A stretch of 64,000 nt of DNA, taken from assembly GCF_900258475.1 (NCBI RefSeq), contig NZ_LT984887.1, positions 319,303 to 383,302 of the forward strand, written 5' to 3'. The translations under genes and the position numbers were made by a program. The notes below the pieces were generated by a model that was not told where the DNA came from, did not search any database, and saw only the letters and a program-made list of their open reading frames with translations. This stretch comes from Anaerococcus sp. Marseille-P3915. Lineage in GTDB: Bacteria > Bacillota > Clostridia > Tissierellales > Peptoniphilaceae. Below are positions 18,120 through 27,591 of the stretch, one piece after another; the first letter of the stretch is position 1, and every line of letters begins with the position of its first letter.

Positions 18120-19968
18120 CTTATATATAAAGGAATTAAATATAAAGGCCTTTGGTAAATTTATAAATAAGAAAATTACATTAGATAAGGAATTTAATCT
18201 TATTTATGGCCTAAATGAGTCGGGTAAGTCTACTATTAAAAATTTCATTGAGGGGATGTTTTATGGTTTCGATGAGGGCAAGCAGAGAATTAGTTTTTCA
18301 TCAAAAAGAGAAATATATAGGCCCAAAGAAGCCTATATCTATGCTGGTAGCTTAATTATTTATAAGGATGGGGAGAATTTCAGACTTGATAGGGATTTTG
18401 ATAGTGGTGCCTACAAGATTTATAACCTTAGCAAAGGATTAGAGCTTGATACTAAAGCCAGTGACCTAGCTTATCCTGGCAAATATTTCTTAAATTTGGA
18501 TTATGATCTCTATAAAAATTTTATATCTTCCTACCAGATGCAAGTTACATCTGCTGATAGCAAGAAAAAAGTAATAGAAAAGCTAGCAAGCAAGGATATT
18601 GACTATAATTTTTCTATTAAAAGCGCTATAGAAATCCTAGATAAAAAGCAAGCAGACCTTGGCACAGAAAGGGCCTACACCAAGCCCTATTACAAAATCA
18701 AAGAAAAAATCGCAGAGATTAAAGGGTCCTTAAATGAAATAGGAAGTCTTAAGGCAAAATTTAGAAAAGAATTTCAAAGTTTAGACATAAATAGGGAAAA
18801 ACTTCAAAAGCTTGAAGTAAAATATAAAAATTTAAAAGATGAGAATGAAATATTCAATTCACTAAGGTCTGACCAAAACTACAAGGACTATAAAAAATGG
18901 GCAGATAAGTTATATGAACTTGATCAAGACCTAAAAAAATATGAAGATCTAAAATCCTACAGGAGCGAGGATTTTGAAGACATAGAAATTTATCAAAAAG
19001 ACCAAGTCTCTATTAGGTATATCTATGTATTTTATATTCTCCTATTATTAATAATCGGTCTTAGTATTTTTACAAAAAACCTCTATTTGCTTTTGCTTAT
19101 AATTCCTACTTTATTTTTCTTATTTAAGGATAGAAAAGAGAAGGTCGAGCCTGATTTTATACGACTTGGAGTAAATAACTTAGCTGAGTATAATAGGCTA
19201 AGGATGAGATTTTTAAAATACAAGTCCTTATTAGAAGAAAAAGAAAAAATAGAAGAAGTTGTATCAATTATAAAAAAACAAGACCTAACAGCTCTAGATA
19301 ATGACTTAGAATACGATTTTGATTTTGAATCTTACGACAATATAAAAGCTCAGGAAGAGATTGATAGCTTAGATAAAGAAATTAAAAACTTAAAAATATT
19401 TCTTAACGCTAGGGAGAAAGAACTTTTATTAATAGATGATAAGCTAAGAAAAGAAGTTGATTATAAGGATGAGCTAAAATATTTAGAGGAAAAATTTCAA
19501 GAAATTGTAAGAGAAAAAGAAGCAATCGACCTTGCCAAAACTACTATTTTAGCTATAGCTGATGAAAATAAAAATGATATGGCAAAATTAAATAGAAAAA
19601 TTAATTCTTTAATTACAAGCATTAGCAGGAATAATTTTAAGGTTTCCTATGATTCTGACCTAAATATTGATATTAGAGATAAAAATTTTAATTCTTTTGA
19701 TCTAAATCAATTATCTCAGGGCTTTTTTGACCAATTAAATCTTGCCCTAAAGCTTAACCTAGTCAACGAGAGCTTTGGACAAGTTTTTATGATATTTGAT
19801 GATGCCTTTATTAATTATGACATTGAAAGATTGATCAGATTTTTATTCGTTCTTCTTGACATGGCAAGGGATAAGCAAATAGTCTATTTTACCTGCCATA
19901 GGAGAGAGGAAGAATTTTTCTTAAATGAAAATATTGAAGTAAAACTAATAAATTTGGAGGATAGATGA
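18112..19968 (+). CDS. YhaN-like AAA ATPase with membrane hairpin
   Basis: A 618-aa SMC/SbcC-related protein. Walker A is YGLNESGKSTIKN near the N-terminus, followed by coiled-coil arms. A C-terminal ATPase half has LSQGFFDQLNLALKL and FMIFDDAFINYD (signature and Walker B-like). A pair of hydrophobic helices (about residues 301-341) interrupts the first coiled coil, as in YhaN of Bacillus, and suggests membrane association. There is no CxxC zinc hook, unlike SbcC. It probably works with the preceding nuclease in DNA repair. Confidence 0.82.
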   Translation: MTDLYIKELNIKAFGKFINKKITLDKEFNLIYGLNESGKSTIKNFIEGMFYGFDEGKQRISFSSKREIYRPKEAYIYAGSLIIYKDGENFRLDRDFDSGAYKIYNLSKGLELDTKASDLAYPGKYFLNLDYDLYKNFISSYQMQVTSADSKKKVIEKLASKDIDYNFSIKSAIEILDKKQADLGTERAYTKPYYKIKEKIAEIKGSLNEIGSLKAKFRKEFQSLDINREKLQKLEVKYKNLKDENEIFNSLRSDQNYKDYKKWADKLYELDQDLKKYEDLKSYRSEDFEDIEIYQKDQVSIRYIYVFYILLLLIIGLSIFTKNLYLLLLIIPTLFFLFKDRKEKVEPDFIRLGVNNLAEYNRLRMRFLKYKSLLEEKEKIEEVVSIIKKQDLTALDNDLEYDFDFESYDNIKAQEEIDSLDKEIKNLKIFLNAREKELLLIDDKLRKEVDYKDELKYLEEKFQEIVREKEAIDLAKTTILAIADENKNDMAKLNRKINSLITSISRNNFKVSYDSDLNIDIRDKNFNSFDLNQLSQGFFDQLNLALKLNLVNESFGQVFMIFDDAFINYDIERLIRFLFVLLDMARDKQIVYFTCHRREEEFFLNENIEVKLINLEDR

Positions 19969-20645
19969 TATATGCTATCGCAGACTTGCATCTAGACTAC
20001 ACAGAAGAAAAATCTATGGAAGTCTTTGGCGATGCTTGGAAAAATTATCAAGAGAAAATTTTTAATAATTGGAATAAGCTAATAAAAGATGGAGATACAG
20101 TCTTAATTCCTGGCGATATTTCTTGGGCAATGGATATTGATCATGCAAAAATTGACCTTGAAAAATTAGAAAAGCTTCCTGGAAGGAAAATTTTAATGAA
20201 GGGCAACCACGATTATTGGTGGTCTTCCTTAAATAAGCTCAACCAGCTTGGTTTTTCAACTATCGAATTTTTGCAAAACAATTCCTTTGAAATAGAAGAC
20301 TATATAATATGTGGTACTAGGGGCTGGATATCAAGAGATTCTAGAGATTTTGATGACCATGATGAGAAGATATTTGCTAGAGAATTATTAAGGCTTCAAA
20401 ATTCCATAGAATCTTCCAGACAAGATAAAAAGTTAATCATTAACTTTCATTACCCACCAATAAATGGCGATGGAAGTCTTAATGAATTTTTTGATTTGGC
20501 AAAAAATTACAATACTGATACAATTATCTATGGACACCTCCATGGAAGTGGTCATAGACTTATAAGAGAAGGGAATATAGATGGCATTAATCTTGTGTGT
20601 GCTTCGGGCGATTACATAGATTTTAAGCCAGTGAGGATTAAATAA
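19965..20645 (+). CDS. Metallophosphoesterase
   Basis: A 226-aa calcineurin-like phosphoesterase. Motifs are YAIADLHLDY, IPGDISWAMD, KGNHDYWW, NFHYPP and YGHLHG, which give a two-metal centre. Shorter than the SbcD-like protein and without its C-terminal cap, so a phosphatase or phosphodiesterase role is more likely than a nuclease. It starts at an ATGA overlap with the ATPase gene and overlaps the CYTH gene by one base. The natural substrate is unknown. Confidence 0.85.
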   Translation: MIYAIADLHLDYTEEKSMEVFGDAWKNYQEKIFNNWNKLIKDGDTVLIPGDISWAMDIDHAKIDLEKLEKLPGRKILMKGNHDYWWSSLNKLNQLGFSTIEFLQNNSFEIEDYIICGTRGWISRDSRDFDDHDEKIFARELLRLQNSIESSRQDKKLIINFHYPPINGDGSLNEFFDLAKNYNTDTIIYGHLHGSGHRLIREGNIDGINLVCASGDYIDFKPVRIK

Positions 20646-21172
20646 TGCAAAGAGAAATAGAAATAAAGGTATTAGATATAATACCAGAAAAACTTGAACA
20701 AGAACTAATTGAATTAGGGGCGGAAAAGATTGTTGAAGAAAAACAAGTAAATTACACTTTTGCTCCAAAAAATTCTGAAGACTTTGACACAGGCTATCTT
20801 AGGATAAGGGAAACTTATATTGAAGGAAAGAGAGAATCAATTGAGCTTACCTTCAAAGAGATGAAAGATTCCGAAGATGTAAGGATTAACAACGAATTTA
20901 CAACAAGAATTGATTCTGTAACTATGATGACCCAAATCCTAGATAGGATTGGCGTGAAGATAAAATATAAGGGCCAAAAGCAAAGAATATCCTATAGATA
21001 TAAGGGTCAAAGATTTGATATTGACACTTGGGATAAGGCAACCTATCCTCATCCATATCTAGAGATTGAATTTACTAACCAATCAAAAATCGATGAAATA
21101 CTCGATGATTTAGGCATTGATAGGGATAAGGTCACTACAAAATCAATTTCTGATCTAATAAGCGAGTTATAA
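20645..21172 (+). CDS. CYTH-domain phosphohydrolase-like protein
   Basis: A 175-aa CYTH domain (class IV adenylate cyclase/thiamine triphosphatase fold). The N-terminal ExExK signature is seen as REIEIKV. Further basic and acidic strand residues (GYLRIRE, ELTFKE, KQRISYR, LEIEF) line the triphosphate tunnel. In Firmicutes these proteins act on triphosphates; the exact substrate here is open. Last gene of the operon; the pyr promoter follows directly. Confidence 0.85.
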   Translation: MQREIEIKVLDIIPEKLEQELIELGAEKIVEEKQVNYTFAPKNSEDFDTGYLRIRETYIEGKRESIELTFKEMKDSEDVRINNEFTTRIDSVTMMTQILDRIGVKIKYKGQKQRISYRYKGQRFDIDTWDKATYPHPYLEIEFTNQSKIDEILDDLGIDRDKVTTKSISDLISEL

Positions 21173-21174
21173 TT

Positions 21175-21202
21175 TTGACAGATAAAAATTTCCTGGTATA
21201 AT
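21175..21202 (+). promoter_or_regulatory. Promoter of the pyrimidine operon
   Basis: Consensus -35 TTGACA (21175-21180), 16-bp spacer, extended -10 TGGTATAAT ending at 21202. Only about 20 bp separate it from the pyrB start, so there is no room for a PyrR-type attenuator leader. Confidence 0.85.
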
Positions 21203-21226
21203 TTTAAAAAATCCAAGGAGATGAAT

Positions 21227-22153
21227 ATGATTTCTATAAAAAATTTATTAAATTCGCACGATTTGTCAAAAGAAGATTTGCTTGAAATTATAGAACTAGG
21301 AAATGATATTTATAAGAGTCCTACCGATTTTTCTCATTATGCAGATGGGAAGATATTGGGGACTCTTTTTTTTGAGCCTTCAACAAGGACAAGACTATCA
21401 TTTGAATCAGCTATGCTAAGATTAGGTGGTTCTGTAATAGGTTTTTCAGACTCTAGCAATTCTTCAACAACTAAGGGAGAAAGTTTACAAGATACAGTTA
21501 GAACTGTAAGCCAATATGCAGATATAATAGCCATACGCCACCCTCAAGAAGGTGCAGCATATCTTGCTAGTCTTGCTGCTGATTGTCCAATAATAAATGC
21601 AGGTGATGGGGGCCACCAACATCCAACTCAAACCCTTACAGACATTCTAACAATTTCAAATTACAAGGAAAGTCTTGATAACCATGTAATAGGTATATGC
21701 GGTGACCTTAAATATGGCAGGACTGTTCACTCACTTATCAAGGTCTTAAACCTATTTTCAAATAATAAATTCATCCTTATATCACCTGATGAATTAAAAC
21801 TTCCTCAATATGTAAAAGAAGAAGTTTTTGATGAAAACAATGAATATGAAGAAGTCAGATCGCTTGATGCTGTAATCGATAAGATTGACATCTTATACAT
21901 GACAAGGATTCAGAAGGAAAGATTCTATTCAGATGCCCAATATACAAGGCTTAAGGACTCATATCTTTTAAATAAGGAAAAAATGAGCCAAGCAAGAGAA
22001 GATATGATAGTCCTTCACCCACTACCAAGGGTTAATGAAATTGCAAAAGAAGTAGATAGGGACCCAAGAGCAGTATATTTTAAACAAGTTAAATTTGGTA
22101 TGTATGTAAGAATGGCACTAATTATAAAACTTTTGGAGGCAAACAATGCTTGA
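21227..22153 (+). CDS. pyrB: Aspartate carbamoyltransferase catalytic chain
   Basis: A 308-aa enzyme joining carbamoyl phosphate and aspartate, the committed step of pyrimidine synthesis. The carbamoyl-phosphate loop [29 protein letters not shown] and the C-terminal [10 protein letters not shown] motif are all present. Two ATGs follow AAGGAG: one directly abutting it at 21221 and one at 21227. I prefer the second for its 6-base spacing. It overlaps pyrI by 8 bp, consistent with a catalytic/regulatory holoenzyme. Confidence 0.97.
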   Translation: MISIKNLLNSHDLSKEDLLEIIELGNDIYKSPTDFSHYADGKILGTLFFEPSTRTRLSFESAMLRLGGSVIGFSDSSNSSTTKGESLQDTVRTVSQYADIIAIRHPQEGAAYLASLAADCPIINAGDGGHQHPTQTLTDILTISNYKESLDNHVIGICGDLKYGRTVHSLIKVLNLFSNNKFILISPDELKLPQYVKEEVFDENNEYEEVRSLDAVIDKIDILYMTRIQKERFYSDAQYTRLKDSYLLNKEKMSQAREDMIVLHPLPRVNEIAKEVDRDPRAVYFKQVKFGMYVRMALIIKLLEANNA

Positions 22154-22574
22154 GATTACTAGTATAAAAGACGGAATCGTAATAGACCATATAAGAGCAG
22201 GTCTAGGTATGAAAATTTACGAACTATTAGATTTAGAAGACCTAGATAGCGAAATAGCAATAATATTAAATGCAAGCTCAACCAGATTTGGCAAAAAAGA
22301 TATTTTAAAGATTGCAAATAATATCAAAATAAACTTAGATGCTGTTTCAATAATTGATCCTACAGCTACAGTTAATATCATTAAGGATGAAAAAGTAGTT
22401 GAAAAACTAGAGCTCAAACTTCCTGAAAAGGCTGTTGATATCTTAACATGCCAGAATCCAAAATGTGTATCAACTAGCGAAAGAGAAGTGTCTAGTGAGT
22501 TTATTTTGATAAATAGAGAAGAAAAAACATATAAATGTGCCTTCTGTGGACACATTTACGATGTGGAAGAATAA
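22146..22574 (+). CDS. pyrI: Aspartate carbamoyltransferase regulatory chain
   Basis: A 142-aa regulatory subunit that binds nucleotide effectors and assembles the catalytic trimers. The nucleotide-binding N-domain (to about residue 90) is followed by a zinc domain with CQNPKCV and KCAFCGHIY, the expected C-x4-C and C-x2-C sets. Presence of pyrI means allosteric feedback on the enzyme itself, which may compensate for the absent transcript attenuator. Confidence 0.96.
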   Translation: MLEITSIKDGIVIDHIRAGLGMKIYELLDLEDLDSEIAIILNASSTRFGKKDILKIANNIKINLDAVSIIDPTATVNIIKDEKVVEKLELKLPEKAVDILTCQNPKCVSTSEREVSSEFILINREEKTYKCAFCGHIYDVEE

Positions 22575-22575
22575 A

Positions 22576-23766
22576 ATGAAGCAAATTTTTATAAATTTTT
22601 ATGGATTTGATGATGTAAAGATTACACGTAAAGAAATTTTTGTGGAAGATGGGGTAATCGTAGAAGAATTTTCCAGGGATGAGGCTGATGAGATAATTGA
22701 CTGCCAAAACCTAGCCCTTATACCATCATTTACAGACCTTCACGTACACTTTAGAGACCCAGGTTTTACCTACAAAGAAGACCTAAAAACAGGCTCTCTT
22801 GCTGCCCTAAAAGGAGGAGTGACAAATGTCCTCCTTATGGGTAACACCAAGCCTACTGTATCATCAAGAGAAGTCTATGAAGATATAATAAAAAGAGCAG
22901 AAGAACTTGATTTAATCGGTGTTGACCAAGTTTATACTATCACCAAAAATTTTGATGGGATAAGTCTAGATCATCTCGATACCATGCCTGAATCAGTTAA
23001 ATTTATCTCTGATGATGGCCATGGGGTTGATGATGGGGAAGTTATGTATAAGGCCATGCTTAAGGCAAGAGAGCTTGGAGTAAACATGACCCTTCATGAA
23101 GAAGTGGCAGGCGTATCAGCTATAGATTATGAAGTTGCTGAAGATGCTATGACTCTTAGGGATTGCTATTATTCCTATAAGCTAGATATGCCAGTTCATT
23201 TCTCTCATGTATCAACAAAGGGTGCAATGACTGCTATAAAATATTTCAAGGACCTAGGAGCTAAAATCACCTGCGAAGTAACACCCCACCACTTATACTT
23301 TAGTGAAAAAGCTAGGGATGAAATGAAGGTTAATCCTCCAATCAGAAGGGAAGAGGATAGGTTGTTTTTATTAGAAATGATTAAAGAAGGTTATGTAGAT
23401 GCAATCGCGACAGACCATGCTCCTCATTCTAAAGAAGAAAAGGAAAATGGAGCCCCAGGCTTTATAGGAATAGAAACATCCTTTTCAACTTGCTATGAAG
23501 TTTTGGTAAAATCTGGTCTTATTTCCCTAAACCAACTGATAAAAATTATGTCCACAAGGCCATCAGAAATTTTGGGTATTAAAAAAGGAAAATTAGACCC
23601 AGGCTATCTTGCTGATTTTAATCTAATTGATCTTGATAAATCCTATATTTATAAAGAAGAGGATATTAGGTCAAAATCTAAAAATTCACTTATGATTGAT
23701 AAAAAACTATATGGACAAATTCAAAAAGTCTACAGAAAGGGTATTTTAAAATATGAACATAATTGA
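22576..23766 (+). CDS. pyrC: Dihydroorotase
   Basis: A 396-aa amidohydrolase that closes carbamoyl aspartate to dihydroorotate. Metal ligands are visible in [20 protein letters not shown] and [22 protein letters not shown] is also typical of type I dihydroorotases. The start directly follows the pyrI stop (2-bp gap); an upstream in-frame ATG within pyrI was not used. It overlaps pyrF by 14 bp. Confidence 0.95.
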   Translation: MKQIFINFYGFDDVKITRKEIFVEDGVIVEEFSRDEADEIIDCQNLALIPSFTDLHVHFRDPGFTYKEDLKTGSLAALKGGVTNVLLMGNTKPTVSSREVYEDIIKRAEELDLIGVDQVYTITKNFDGISLDHLDTMPESVKFISDDGHGVDDGEVMYKAMLKARELGVNMTLHEEVAGVSAIDYEVAEDAMTLRDCYYSYKLDMPVHFSHVSTKGAMTAIKYFKDLGAKITCEVTPHHLYFSEKARDEMKVNPPIRREEDRLFLLEMIKEGYVDAIATDHAPHSKEEKENGAPGFIGIETSFSTCYEVLVKSGLISLNQLIKIMSTRPSEILGIKKGKLDPGYLADFNLIDLDKSYIYKEEDIRSKSKNSLMIDKKLYGQIQKVYRKGILKYEHN

Positions 23767-24616
23767 TAAACTATATGAAAGAATCGACAAATTAGGCTTT
23801 GTTTGCGTAGGACTTGACACATCTCTTGATTATATACCTGATGTGATTAAGGAAGGAAAATCAACATCTGATGCCTTGTTTGCCTATAATAAGGAAATTA
23901 TAGATTCTACAAAGGATGTGTGTGCTATCTATAAGCTTCAAATTGCTTATTATGAATCATATGGCTTAGAAGGCATGCTAGCTTATAAAAATACCCTTGA
24001 TTACCTAAGGGATAATGATTTGCTTAGCATAGGGGATGTTAAAAGATCAGACATAGCAGCCTCTGCAACAATGTATGCTAAAGCTCACTTTGAAGGAGAC
24101 TTTGAGGTTGACTTTATAACCTTAAATCCATATATGGGTATGGATTCAATTGAGCCTTACGAAAAATATTTAGCATCCGGCAAAAAGGGAGTTTTTGTTT
24201 TACTTAGAACTTCAAATCCAGGAGCCAATGACTTTGAAGTCCTAGATGTAAATGGTGAGGAACTATTTTATACAATTGGCGATAGGCTAAAAGAAATTAA
24301 TGACAAATATATAGGAGAAAATGGCTACGGACCTGTAGGCCTTGTAGTAGGTGCTACCCATAGCCAAGAGGTAGAAAAAATCAGAGAAAGATATAAAAAT
24401 ATGTTCTTTTTGATCCCTGGTTTTGGAGCCCAAGCAGCTGATTCTATGAATGTATATAAACTTCTAAATGATTTAAATGCAGGAGTTGTAAATTCATCAC
24501 GTGCCATCCTTAAAAACTGGATGAATTATGATGATGGCAAAACAAATGTAGGCAAATACGCCAGAGAAAAAACAATAGAAACTTATAAGGAAATATCTAA
24601 AAATGCAAACATATAG
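23753..24616 (+). CDS. pyrF: Orotidine 5'-phosphate decarboxylase (type 2)
   Basis: A 287-aa enzyme that decarboxylates OMP to UMP. The active-site lysine/aspartate cluster is in [11 protein letters not shown], and the phosphate-binding part in GFGAQAAD. The length and motif spacing fit the longer PyrF_2 type rather than the 230-aa Bacillus form. It overlaps neighbouring genes by 14 bp on each side. Confidence 0.95.
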   Translation: MNIIDKLYERIDKLGFVCVGLDTSLDYIPDVIKEGKSTSDALFAYNKEIIDSTKDVCAIYKLQIAYYESYGLEGMLAYKNTLDYLRDNDLLSIGDVKRSDIAASATMYAKAHFEGDFEVDFITLNPYMGMDSIEPYEKYLASGKKGVFVLLRTSNPGANDFEVLDVNGEELFYTIGDRLKEINDKYIGENGYGPVGLVVGATHSQEVEKIRERYKNMFFLIPGFGAQAADSMNVYKLLNDLNAGVVNSSRAILKNWMNYDDGKTNVGKYAREKTIETYKEISKNANI

Positions 24617-25322
24617 ACCATGCAAAGTTATTGAAAATATTGAGATTGCACCAGGTATTTTACAAATTAGCCTAGATGTAAATCTTAAGGGTAAGCCTGG
24701 CCAATTTTTTATGTTAAGGGCAGATTCTTTTAGAGATGACCCTATTCTTGCCAGACCCTTTGGCATATGCGACCAAAGGGAAGATAGGTTGGTTTTCCTA
24801 TGCCAAGTCGTAGGTAAGGCAACTAAGCTTATAGGCCGACTAAAAAAGGGTGATGATGTATCAGTTCTAGGCCCACTGGGAAATGGATTTTCTTTAAGTA
24901 GTGAAAAGAAAATCGCCATAGTAGCTGGTGGAATTGGTATTGCGCCACTATTGGAACTTGCTAAAAATCTTGATACTAAAGCAGATTTTTATGCAGGTTT
25001 TGCCGATGACCCATATTTTGTAGAAAATTTTAAACCTTTTGTAAATAAAATAGTAACAAGTTCTGAAAGGGATGAAAAAAAGTTTATCTTAGAAAAGATA
25101 GATTTAGATGAATATGACATGATTTATGCTTGTGGTCCAAATCCAATGCTCAAGGCCCTTTGGGATCAAAATACCAAGGCTAAAGTCGAAATATCAATGG
25201 AAGCTCATATGGCCTGTGGGATTGGGGCCTGCTTAGGCTGTACAGTAGAAAACAGTGAGGGAGCATTTGTAAGAGTTTGTAAAGATGGGCCAGTATTTGA
25301 TGCAGAAAGGATATATGGATGA
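24603..25322 (+). CDS. pyrK: Dihydroorotate dehydrogenase electron-transfer subunit
   Basis: A 239-aa ferredoxin-reductase-like subunit carrying FAD and a [2Fe-2S] cluster. The FAD site RPFGICD, the nucleotide site [12 protein letters not shown] and the C-terminal cluster motif [13 protein letters not shown] plus RVCKDGP are present. It passes electrons from PyrD to NAD+, so the pathway can run anaerobically. It overlaps pyrD by 4 bp. Confidence 0.95.
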   Translation: MQTYRPCKVIENIEIAPGILQISLDVNLKGKPGQFFMLRADSFRDDPILARPFGICDQREDRLVFLCQVVGKATKLIGRLKKGDDVSVLGPLGNGFSLSSEKKIAIVAGGIGIAPLLELAKNLDTKADFYAGFADDPYFVENFKPFVNKIVTSSERDEKKFILEKIDLDEYDMIYACGPNPMLKALWDQNTKAKVEISMEAHMACGIGACLGCTVENSEGAFVRVCKDGPVFDAERIYG

Positions 25323-26218
25323 GTTTAAAAGTAAATATAGCTGGAGTAGACTTTAAAAATCCTGTAATAGCAGCAAGTGGTACCTTTGGTTTTGGAGAAG
25401 AATTTTCTAATTACATAGATATAAATAAGCTTGGCGGCATATCTTCTAAAGGCCTAACTCTTAAGAAAAATCCAGGCAATCCTGGCATAAGAATATATGA
25501 AACACCTGCCGGAATTATGAATTCCATAGGCCTTCAAAATCCAGGTGTAGATCATTTTATAGAAAATGAACTTATTTTTATGAGAAAATACCAACCTGTT
25601 GTAATTGCTAATCTTGGAGGCCATTCTTATGATGATTATAGAATTGGGGCAAGCAAATTAGAAGATAGCGATGTCGATATGATTGAGCTTAATATCTCAT
25701 GCCCCAACCTAAAAGAAGGTGGCATGGCCTTTGGAACAGATCCTCACAAAGCAAAAGAAGTCATAAAACAGGTAAGAAAGGCTACAAAAAAGCCTCTAAT
25801 TGTAAAATTATCACCAAATGTAACAAGCATAGGTGAATTTGCAAAAATTGCTGAAGGTGAGGGAGCTGACAGCATATCCTTAGTAAATACCTTTAATGCA
25901 ATGGCTGTTGACATAAAAAGGAAAAAATTTGTTTTTAATAACAAAACAGCAGGCCTATCAGGTCCTGCAATTAAACCAATAGCCCTAAGGATGACTTATG
26001 AAGTAGTAAATGCTGTAAAACTTCCTGTTATCGCCATGGGTGGAATAATGAATGTAGAAGATGCTCTTGAATTTTTGATGGTCGGAGCCAAGGCCATCCA
26101 AGTGGGAACAGCTAATTTTAAAAGACTTGAAACAATGATTGATATAGTAGATGGTTTAGAAAAATATCTTGAAGATAATAAAATATCTGATATAAATGAG
26201 ATTATAGGAATATTATAG
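25319..26218 (+). CDS. pyrD: Dihydroorotate dehydrogenase, class 1B catalytic subunit
   Basis: A 299-aa FMN enzyme oxidising dihydroorotate to orotate. Seen are AASGTFGFG, SSKGLTL, NISCPNLKEGG (catalytic cysteine loop), VKLSPNV and GGIMNVEDALEFLM. The pairing with pyrK identifies it as the NAD-linked class 1B enzyme. It starts at an ATGA overlap with pyrK. Confidence 0.96.
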   Translation: MSLKVNIAGVDFKNPVIAASGTFGFGEEFSNYIDINKLGGISSKGLTLKKNPGNPGIRIYETPAGIMNSIGLQNPGVDHFIENELIFMRKYQPVVIANLGGHSYDDYRIGASKLEDSDVDMIELNISCPNLKEGGMAFGTDPHKAKEVIKQVRKATKKPLIVKLSPNVTSIGEFAKIAEGEGADSISLVNTFNAMAVDIKRKKFVFNNKTAGLSGPAIKPIALRMTYEVVNAVKLPVIAMGGIMNVEDALEFLMVGAKAIQVGTANFKRLETMIDIVDGLEKYLEDNKISDINEIIGIL

Positions 26219-26227
26219 GAGTAAATT

Positions 26228-26800
26228 ATGGATAGAACAGTAGAATTATTAAAAAAATCTGATGCACTTTTAGAAGGACATTTTATTTTATCAAGCGGTA
26301 AGCACTCTGATAAATATGTTCAATGTGCAAAACTTATACAAAATCCTGTTTATTGTCAAGAAGTGGCTGAAATAATTGCAGGAAAAATAAAAGAAGCTGG
26401 AATTAATGTAGACTTATGTGTAGGTCCAGCTATGGGCGGAATAATTATAGCCTATGAACTAGCTAGAGCACTAGGGGTAGATGCTATATTTACAGAAAGA
26501 GAAAACAACGTGATGACTCTTAGACGTGGTTTTGACATCAAAAAAGGCCAAAAAGTAATCATCGTGGAGGATGTAATAACTACAGGTAAGTCTTCTTTTG
26601 AAACCGTAGATGTAATAAACAAGTGTGGGGGAGAAGTAGTAGCTCTAACATCCATTGTAAATAGGTCAAATAAGGATGAAATAAATGGACTTGCCTTAAT
26701 ATCAGCTACAAAAATTGAAGTAAATGCATGGGATCCTGATAATATTCCAGAAAATTTAAAGGATATACCAGCTGTAAAACCAGGCTCAAGAAAGTTCTAA
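26228..26800 (+). CDS. pyrE: Orotate phosphoribosyltransferase
   Basis: A 190-aa transferase that adds ribose phosphate from PRPP to orotate. The PRPP-binding motif is VIIVEDVITTGKSS; the N-terminal SGKHSDKYVQCAKL is typical of the longer Firmicutes/archaeal-type PyrE. Last gene of the operon, with its own ribosome binding site (AGGAGTAAATT). With pyrB-I-C-F-K-D upstream it completes UMP synthesis from carbamoyl phosphate; carAB must be elsewhere. Confidence 0.95.
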   Translation: MDRTVELLKKSDALLEGHFILSSGKHSDKYVQCAKLIQNPVYCQEVAEIIAGKIKEAGINVDLCVGPAMGGIIIAYELARALGVDAIFTERENNVMTLRRGFDIKKGQKVIIVEDVITTGKSSFETVDVINKCGGEVVALTSIVNRSNKDEINGLALISATKIEVNAWDPDNIPENLKDIPAVKPGSRKF

Positions 26801-26802
26801 TC

Positions 26803-26830
26803 TTGATAATTAGGTCATTAAGGATATAAT
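26803..26830 (+). promoter_or_regulatory. Promoter of the glucosaminidase gene
   Basis: -35 TTGATA, 16-bp spacer, -10 TATAAT, 30 bp upstream of the next start codon. Confidence 0.65.
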
Positions 26831-26860
26831 TTTATTATAATGATATATTAAAGGAGACTT

Positions 26861-27571
26861 ATGATATATAAAAAGAGTATATTTAATAGTTTTATATTTT
26901 TAATGGCAATAGTCATATCCTTTATAAATTTTGCAAAAATTTCTTATGCTGATAAGGCTAAAAAGCCTACAAAAGATTCTCTGCTTGATGGTCTTAGGCA
27001 AATTTCAGCAGAAACTTACAATCTAAAAGATATGAGAGATATAAGATTTAATAAATTAAAAAAAGACCTTGAAGAATTTAGAGACAAGGGATCAGCAAAA
27101 ATATCAGAAAAAAATTATTTCTATCTCTTAAATCCTACTAATTTTACAGCCGAAGAATTAGAGTGGGGCCTTGCAGGTACAAACCTAAAATCCTTAGGCA
27201 AGGATTTTAAAGAAGTAAGTGAAGATGTAGAAATAAATCCAATACTACTTATGGCCATGGCTAAGCATGAAACTGGAAATGGTACAAGTGAGCTTTACAA
27301 GAATAAGAAAAATCTTTTTGGATTCAATGCCTATGATTATGATCCATACAATCAAGCTACAGACTTTGAAAATGAGAGAGCATCTATTGATACAGTAGCA
27401 AAACATTTAAAAAACGAATACCTCAATAAAGAAGGTAAGTTTTATAATGGTGTTTCTACCTCTGGAATTGGTACACTTTATGCAACTGACAAAGATTGGT
27501 CTAAAAAGGTAGATTGGATGATGATAGAAGTAGCCCAGGCTATGATTAAAGCTTATGAAGCTTATGACTGA
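26861..27571 (+). CDS. Secreted glucosaminidase-domain cell-wall hydrolase
   Basis: A 236-aa protein with an N-terminal signal peptide (hydrophobic residues about 8-27, then SYA). The C-terminal glucosaminidase (LytD/FlgJ-like) domain, about residues 95-236, has the catalytic glutamate in MAKHETGNGTS and the conserved KNLFGFNAYDYDPY. It should cleave N-acetylglucosaminyl bonds in peptidoglycan outside the cell. No wall-binding repeats are present, so it relies on the catalytic domain alone. Start follows AAAGGAGACTT. Confidence 0.88.
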   Translation: MIYKKSIFNSFIFLMAIVISFINFAKISYADKAKKPTKDSLLDGLRQISAETYNLKDMRDIRFNKLKKDLEEFRDKGSAKISEKNYFYLLNPTNFTAEELEWGLAGTNLKSLGKDFKEVSEDVEINPILLMAMAKHETGNGTSELYKNKKNLFGFNAYDYDPYNQATDFENERASIDTVAKHLKNEYLNKEGKFYNGVSTSGIGTLYATDKDWSKKVDWMMIEVAQAMIKAYEAYD

Positions 27572-27591
27572 TTATTAAGAAAGGAATAATA

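Noticed and set aside
21120-21230. A PyrR-dependent attenuator before pyrB.
   Set aside because: Only about 20 bp separate the -10 from the start codon and no binding loop or terminator is present.
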